This document shows, piece by piece, positions 58,712-64,000 of a stretch of DNA of 64,000 nt. Position 1 is the first letter of the stretch. Each line of letters starts with the position of its first letter. The notes beneath the pieces were generated by a model, which was given only the letters and a program-made list of their open reading frames with translations, had not been told where the DNA came from and searched no databases. Made by a program: the position numbers and the translations under genes. The DNA comes from Jackrogersella multiformis (lineage: Eukaryota; Ascomycota; Sordariomycetes; Xylariales; Hypoxylaceae), in assembly GCA_902806575.1 (NCBI GenBank), contig CADCXD010000018.1, positions 2,728,001-2,792,000 on the forward strand, read 5' to 3'.

Positions 58712-59794
58712 AAATCCCCCGAAAAGAAAAAAAGGAAATTATAATACACGTCGTTTTATACCCATCGGTTGCTACCTACATCGTGGCGATCATTGAGTCT
58801 AGAACCTCCAACCATACGAGGTCAAATCTATACCCTATTCGGATGTGACGAGGTGCATTGGGTATAGTGACAGCATCTTTGATACGAATCCGTGCAGCAG
58901 CTAGGTATCTCGGGCGGAAAGTCTGGTTCTGGTCAGAAAACTTGATTTGCAGTGTATACTAAGCCGGGCGGGAAAAGTACCTACCTCGCGATTGCTCAGA
59001 TAGCTTCTCCTTGCCTAAGCGGCGCCGTCCTACAGGAGTAGAATGGGCTATTGAGAGCGAGCGGGAGTAGGATTGTAGGACGTCACTCAGTAGCCCGGAA
59101 TGTCGTCCCGTATGTAGCTTACGAGCAGCTATGATAGCGCTGTGAGACATGCATACGGCGACGGTGTGTATGAAGCCCTGTGATCATTAATCGCTCTTAG
59201 TGTTTCTTGTCTTACCCGCTTGACGGTTGATCCATCCGTAGTCGTCTGCCCTATGGCGTAACTCATACACCCACCACGAGAGAGACAGAGAGAGCGTTAG
59301 TCAGCTTATATCATGCATCCCGACATCGACTAACTGCATCACACCCAACCACTACCACTTCCACTACCAAACAGGTAGTCTAGTTAATGTACGTAAGGCT
59401 TGCCCTATCCGCTGCGGGAATGCAATGCGGAGTTAGCGCCGCCGCCTGCTGCACGTATGAGGCCTCCATTCGGAAATAAGTTGGTGGCTGCTTGTCGACG
59501 TTCTGAGGCCACCAATGTAGCTTCATGGCTAAGAGAAAGGAACATATGTGCGTCATTCCCCATCCGTCAGCCTCAAATGGAGCCTAAGTATACAGGAAGT
59601 AGAGTGAACATCGGGCTCGTCGTGACAGGAATGTGACTATAACGCATAATGTATTAGAGGAGATCATAGCATGGGCCTGGTTCAAAGAGATAGTCAAAGA
59701 CACTTATGTAAGTAAAATGGAAAGATCTGCTATATGATGACGTTAGCAATTATAGGCGTGGCTTTGGCTTCCATAATATTTTCATAACTCCAGG

Positions 59795-59809
59795 AAAAAA
59801 AAAAAAAAA
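59795..59809. repeat. Poly-A run
   Basis: Fifteen consecutive A, followed by an A/G-rich tract to about 59833. Confidence 0.85.
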
Positions 59810-60551
59810 GGAAGAAAAGAGAAAGAAAAAAGGCTATTGTTACTTAGGTAGGTACCTATGTTAATGTGCGAAGTGTGTATAATGAAGATATCGAAATTTC
59901 TAATAGGATAATCTCGTATATGACATGTTAGAATTAGTCTCTTAGACTTCAGTATAAGTTAACTGCCTTAAACGAGGGCGTATGGATACACATCATAATA
60001 CGTAAGAAAGTAATGTCGAGATATCATGTAACAGGTATGTATGCTGTATTTGAATTTATCTAGCCTTTTAATATATTGAAAGATAGATGTGTATGTAAAA
60101 ACATGTATATATTCTAATATCGTGTCCCATCATGAGATGGTTTGCCATAACTTGAACTCGGATTGAAGACACGCAGTATATTAGGCGACACGGGCCCATC
60201 CATTGGCAAATCGGCATCTCGCATCGGCAACGCTAACGGCGCCGCTACTCGCTAAGCTCATCGCCTCCGCCTTCTCACTACCAAAGCGATGGGAGTCGTA
60301 GAAAACACGCCACGATGTGCACTAGACGCGATTTTGGGTGGCAGATCAACACGATGAGACTCTTAAAGATCTCGGCTCCCCGCAGGACTGGTGGATCTCA
60401 GGGTCCGGCCGTCGCGTGGCCCGCCAGGTACAAAACCCCTTGGTTCCTGGCTTTATTGTTGCTCTAAAAAAGGGTAATCTTGTCATTAGTCGATATACTC
60501 GCAAGTCATCCTTACCACCGTCACGCCGAAAGAAAGGAATTTTATAGGACA

Positions 60552-61699
60552 ATGCCGGTAACAAAAAGTCGCCCTTTTCCTCCGGGAATCCATCCGCCTA
60601 GCCTGACGTGGTTCAAAGACGATGCGAGTCAAGAAATAGACTGGGATTTGCAGAGAAAACACCTTGCGTTCCTAGTCGAATCCGGGGTTCATGGCAGTGA
60701 GTGACCCCCGAAAATACGCTCACTGCTGAAGCTGGTCTACTGACACAGCAGCGGCAGTCGTCCTAGCAGGCACTAACGGCGAGGCCGTCACCATGACCAG
60801 AGATGAGAGGGGCCAGCTTATACGCTTGGCGAAAGAGGTAGCAGCGCAGGGTGGCAAGCCGGATCTACCGATTACGGTTGGGTGTATCGGGCAGAGCACG
60901 AAAGACGTTATAGCCGACACGATAGCAGCTCACAGCGCTGGGGCCGATTTCACATTGGTTTTGTGCCCGAGTTACTTCCACTTCGCCATGAACGAAGACG
61001 CAATTACCGGCTTCTTCACCGAGGTAGGAAGAAGGTCTTGATATCACGGGGACCGGGCGATCGATGTGCTGACGGTGGAAATAGCTTGCCGATGCGAGCC
61101 CCATACCGATCGTCATTTACAACTTCCCCGGCGTCGCTGCTGGCCTTGACGTTAACTCCGAGATGCTGGCTAAACTTGGGGCCCACCCTAACATCGTAGG
61201 TGTCAAGTTAACTTGTGGAGGTATTGCAAAAGTAGCCAGAATAAAAGCCCAATACGAACCTAGCGAGTTCGCCGCAATCGCCGGTCAGAGCGATTGGCTC
61301 ATCCCTGCCATGACGATTGGCTCGATCGGCTCTGTTACAGGAGTTGCGAACCTGTATCCCAGAGTGAGTCCCATCACGACAGCAGATAGCTGCTAGCATG
61401 AGGTTCGAGTGTTACTAATAAAACGACAGGCTTGTGTGCAACTATTCGATTTATATAACCAAGGAAAACTCGCAGAAGCTTCGCAAGCTCAGATAAAGCT
61501 GGCCGGAGTCGAATGGGGCTTTGCAAAGGGTGGGATCAACGGGACGAAATGGGTCGTTGCTAAATATCTGGGCTATCCGGAAGCTAGTTGCCACTGTCGA
61601 CGACCGTACCCCAAATATGACGACTCTAACAAACAGAGCTGGATCACGGAGATAGTGAAGCCTTTGAAGAGTGTCGAGGCCAGTTTAGCGAGCCTATAA
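60552..61699 (+). CDS. Dihydrodipicolinate synthase/4-hydroxy-2-oxoglutarate aldolase family lyase
   Basis: Exons 60552-60696, 60749-61023, 61085-61363 and 61430-61699 give 322 residues. The introns are 52-66 nt with CTGAC/TACTAA branch points. It is a class I (Schiff-base) aldolase barrel: GIHPPSLTWF, then VVLAGTNGEAVTMTRDER with the substrate carboxylate-binding TNGE, PITVGCIGQSTKDVI, FTLVLCPSYFHFAM, IPIVIYNFPG (Tyr152) and VGVKLTCGG with the Schiff-base Lys181. Fungi make lysine via aminoadipate, so a lysine role is unlikely. The fungal members cleave 2-keto-3-deoxy or 4-hydroxy-2-oxo acids (HOGA1, GaaC type). The exact substrate is unknown. The Zn2Cys6 gene follows on the same strand. Confidence 0.9.
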
Positions 61700-62240
61700 A
61701 AGGCCGTCACTATAGAGAAGATCAATAGTGTACATATTTCTCGAATCATTCATTTTCCTACATAGTATATTAGTGTAATGACACCACTCGTTTGACCAAT
61801 GCCCCCCTGGTAGGTATCTACCTAGGAGGTAGGTAAGCAGTAGTCCTAACCGAGAAATTTGTTATGACCCAAGGCCAGGGGGCCGAACCGCGGCGCTGGA
61901 ACTGGTACTGGGGTGGTACGATCAGCTGGATCAGTAAACCCCTCTCGTACCCTAGTAGTGCCAAGACTCGAATGCATCTGCTAGGTTCTCCAGAACATGG
62001 GGTTGAGGGTTTACCTAGTGTAGGTAGGTGTTGGTAGTGTTGGAGGTGTTGGGGGAGCACGTATGTGGAGAAAGGAGTTTACGGAGATTTGAAGACATAC
62101 TAAAAGCAGGGGAGAGGGCAAAACTGTGGACATTACCCCGTCCCTTTTCAAGTCACTTGACGCGTTGTCATATCAAATGTCAGCTTCGTATAAGACGAGC
62201 CAGGTTTCTAACCTTTCTGCTATGAATTGCAACCCAAAAG
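61700..62240. other. Intergenic, promoter of the Zn2Cys6 regulator
   Basis: 0.54 kb between two plus-strand genes, with GTAGGTATCTACCTAGGAGGTAGG-like palindromic units at 61810-61832. No gene was recognised. Confidence 0.5.
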
Positions 62241-64000
62241 ATGCAGCAGACAGGCTCACAGACACCACAGCAGTCGTCGTCTCCTACTAAGAGGCCAGCC
62301 AGATCCAAGAATGGCTGCATGACCTGCAGGTAGGTGGTATACGTACCGTCTTTCCAGCTTACCTCTTATTCCCATCCGCTTCCTATCGATAGCGGTGGGT
62401 GGTAAAATTACCACTTGATGAACCCCCTGCTAAATGACTGACTGCATAGACGTCGCAAAGTGCGGTGTAATGAGATTCGTCCAATATGCGGGCATTGTTC
62501 TCGCTTGAACTTGGAATGTAGATGGAGGCCATCTAACTCGGTCCTCTTGACGAACGGCACTGGCGATACTCCAAATGCTAGCCGAGGGAGGTCTGATGGC
62601 AATAGTAGTAGGAATGGCAACTCGAGAACTCCTCAGACTCCAATGCAGCCCACCACATCTTCTGCCCAGGAGTCGTTCGATGATGTATTCAACTATGCAA
62701 GTTTCATGTGGGATGGGTCAGAGATCTGGAGGCCTCCGTCCTGGGGGAATCAGGATCTGTCTGTGATGGACCAGGCTGTGCCGAATGCAATAATGGTATG
62801 TTGACATCCTTTGACGCTCTGCTTCAGCATCAGGGCCGGGAACTGCACGTGACAAGTATCGCTGACTGAACTAGACCCCGTCGTTTACTACAAACATCTC
62901 GCCGCCTATGGGAAACAATTTCGATGTTTCTATGTCAAGCAATTCAGATGGATACCCGGGCCTGGATGACAACATTACCTCTTCTAATATTCCGCCGGGT
63001 GACCGAGCGCTACTAGACTATTTCGTGCAATCAGTAGTACCGCCAATCATTGCCCAGGTGGAGACCCAGAGCAAGTGGGCGTCGATGCGGCAGACGCTTA
63101 TCTCCATGTCTCGATCATCGTCAATGCTCCGCCATGCTATCCTGACCTTTTCATCTCTTCTCTTATCCAGGCAGGGCGAAGGGTTAGTGGATACCACCCA
63201 GAAAAATTATGACCAAACCATTGCAGAGTTAGCCATCCATGATGAGGTTGGGCATAACTCCCAACAGAGAGATGAATCTCTCAGTCGAGCCTCCATGCTC
63301 GCGACGTTATTCTTCCTCTGCTACACGGACCTCCTTGAAGGAAGGAATGAGCTTCTACACGCCAGCCTCAAAAGGGCTTTTGGCATCTACCAATCGTCAG
63401 ACAAGACAAACTTTCGAGCCATCGAGATACGGCTCCTCTCGTGGATCCGGTTGATAGATGCTCGAGCGGTATCCGCCGGCGGACAGGGGCTTTTCTTGTC
63501 TGAAATCGACGAGAAACTTTTGGCGTACGCCTCACCTGGAAGTTTTGACGGAGGGGAGCTAGGGGTTGGCGAGCAGTCCGAGACGGATATCGAGGAGGTG
63601 CTCTTCGATATTCTATATCAACCGGGCATCGTGTTCTTTCAGAAAGTGCAAAGCTTTAGCGGAAGAATTGCGCATCAAGATCCTTTCCATAGACACCGAG
63701 GTACCGTCGAAGACGAGACTGAGGTGATGAGTATTGCGGCTGAAATCTCAAAAGATCTCCGCCAATTATACGAAGCTCGGCCTCCGCTTATGGACTATGC
63801 AGCTGCCGGGCTTCTAGTGGCGCCACACGTCTCGTCGAATCTTGCTTTTACGATCACGAGGGCGTTTCGGACCTTCTTATCCAACTACCATGCGAGTAAG
63901 ATCCACCTGCATAGAGTTGCATACAAGTCGCTCCCTCTGACAAAAGAGACGACGGAGTCGATCGATACCATTCGCAATCTGGCAAAGTTGCTTGTCGATA
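62241..64000 (+). CDS. Zn2Cys6 transcription factor (partial, cut by window end)
   Basis: Exons 62241-62329, 62450-62795 and 62875 to beyond 64000; at least 520 residues are visible. The binuclear cluster is assembled across intron 1: CMTC, then RRKVRC, NEIRPIC, GHC and SRLNLEC, i.e. C-x2-C-x6-C-x6-C-x2-C-x6-C. The linker (about 60-145) is Asn/Ser/Thr-rich. The third exon starts the fungal-specific regulatory domain (DRALLDYFVQSVVPPIIAQ, RHAILTFSSLLLS, LATLFFLCYTDLLEGRNELL, the LLSWIRLIDARAV helix, VLFDILYQPGIVFFQKVQSF). Such proteins bind CGG-containing sites and regulate neighbouring or scattered catabolic and metabolic genes. Its target is unknown. The 120-nt and 79-nt introns have canonical ends and CTGAC branch points. 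Confidence 0.9.

Larger units (their letters stand above)
55422..60551. other. Gene-poor 5.1-kb AT-rich region
   Basis: No gene can be supported. About 55.5-57.4 kb is distinctly AT-rich with few open frames. From 57.5 to 59.7 kb the composition is mixed, with only short frames. There are tetranucleotide tracts of CATA/CTTA (58127-58185), a 14-base T run (58698-58711) and a 15-base A run (59795-59809). I saw no transposase, reverse transcriptase or terminal repeat. Part of the right end is the promoter of the aldolase gene; the frame 60338-60547 has no ATG and probably lies in its 5' UTR. Confidence 0.5.

Noticed and set aside
55422..60551. Possible transposon in the large gene-poor gap
   Set aside because: No terminal repeats, target-site duplication, transposase or reverse-transcriptase remnant could be seen by eye.
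1..64000. Secondary-metabolite cluster
   Set aside because: There are no PKS, NRPS, terpene synthase or DMATS genes; the lone FAD monooxygenase, MFS and Zn2Cys6 genes are far apart and interspersed with housekeeping genes.

Overview
The window looks like a gene-dense stretch of nuclear chromosome from a filamentous ascomycete, most likely a Sordariomycete. A placement near Xylariales/Amphisphaeriales is a guess from the abundance of intergenic TACCTAGGTA-type palindromes. The gene content supports a fungus: a HET-domain protein, a Zn2Cys6 regulator, a hamartin (TSC1) homologue, a GPI-anchored GH17 glucanase and a mitochondrial uL23. Introns are short (about 52-192 nt), with GTANGT/GTGAGT donors, CTNAC branch points and YAG acceptors. 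I rebuilt 22 protein genes with their exons, plus one doubtful small membrane ORF. No tRNA, rRNA, CRISPR array or intact transposon was recognised.

Layout. 0-11 kb: small membrane protein (+), HET-domain protein (-), CCDC124/Lso2-like ribosome factor (+), Leu5-type mitochondrial carrier (+), hot-dog thioesterase (+). 11-20 kb: two large minus-strand membrane proteins, a TM9/EMP70 nonaspanin and a Csc1/OSCA-type channel. 20.8-24.3 kb: METTL4-like MT-A70 methyltransferase (+), mitoribosomal uL23 (-), DJ-1/PfpI protein (-). 25.6-36.4 kb: TSC1/hamartin (+), GH17 glucanase (+), MFS transporter (-). 40.6-45.7 kb: HExxH zincin-like protein (-), inositol monophosphatase (-) and a divergent ribokinase (+). 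45.9-49.6 kb: fungal-specific Ser/Thr-rich protein (-), a possible small membrane protein overlapping its 5' end, and a UEV-like E2 variant (-). 50.9-55.4 kb: FAD monooxygenase (+), CYSTM-like proline-rich protein (-), RIB7-type reductase (+). 60.5-64 kb: DHDPS/HOGA-type aldolase (+) and a Zn2Cys6 regulator (+) cut by the window end.

Most genes are housekeeping or general (translation, trafficking, TOR signalling, riboflavin, CoA transport) and do not form one pathway. Possible functional pairings are inferences from position only: the head-to-head IMPase/ribokinase pair, and the aldolase followed by the Zn2Cys6 regulator at the right end. Two long gene-free stretches (36.3-40.6 kb and 55.4-60.5 kb) hold only short spurious ORFs.

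Exon coordinates come from splice-site reading and reading-frame continuity. They should be solid where family sequence continues across the junction (most genes). They are least certain for the gene at 45.9-47.9 kb.
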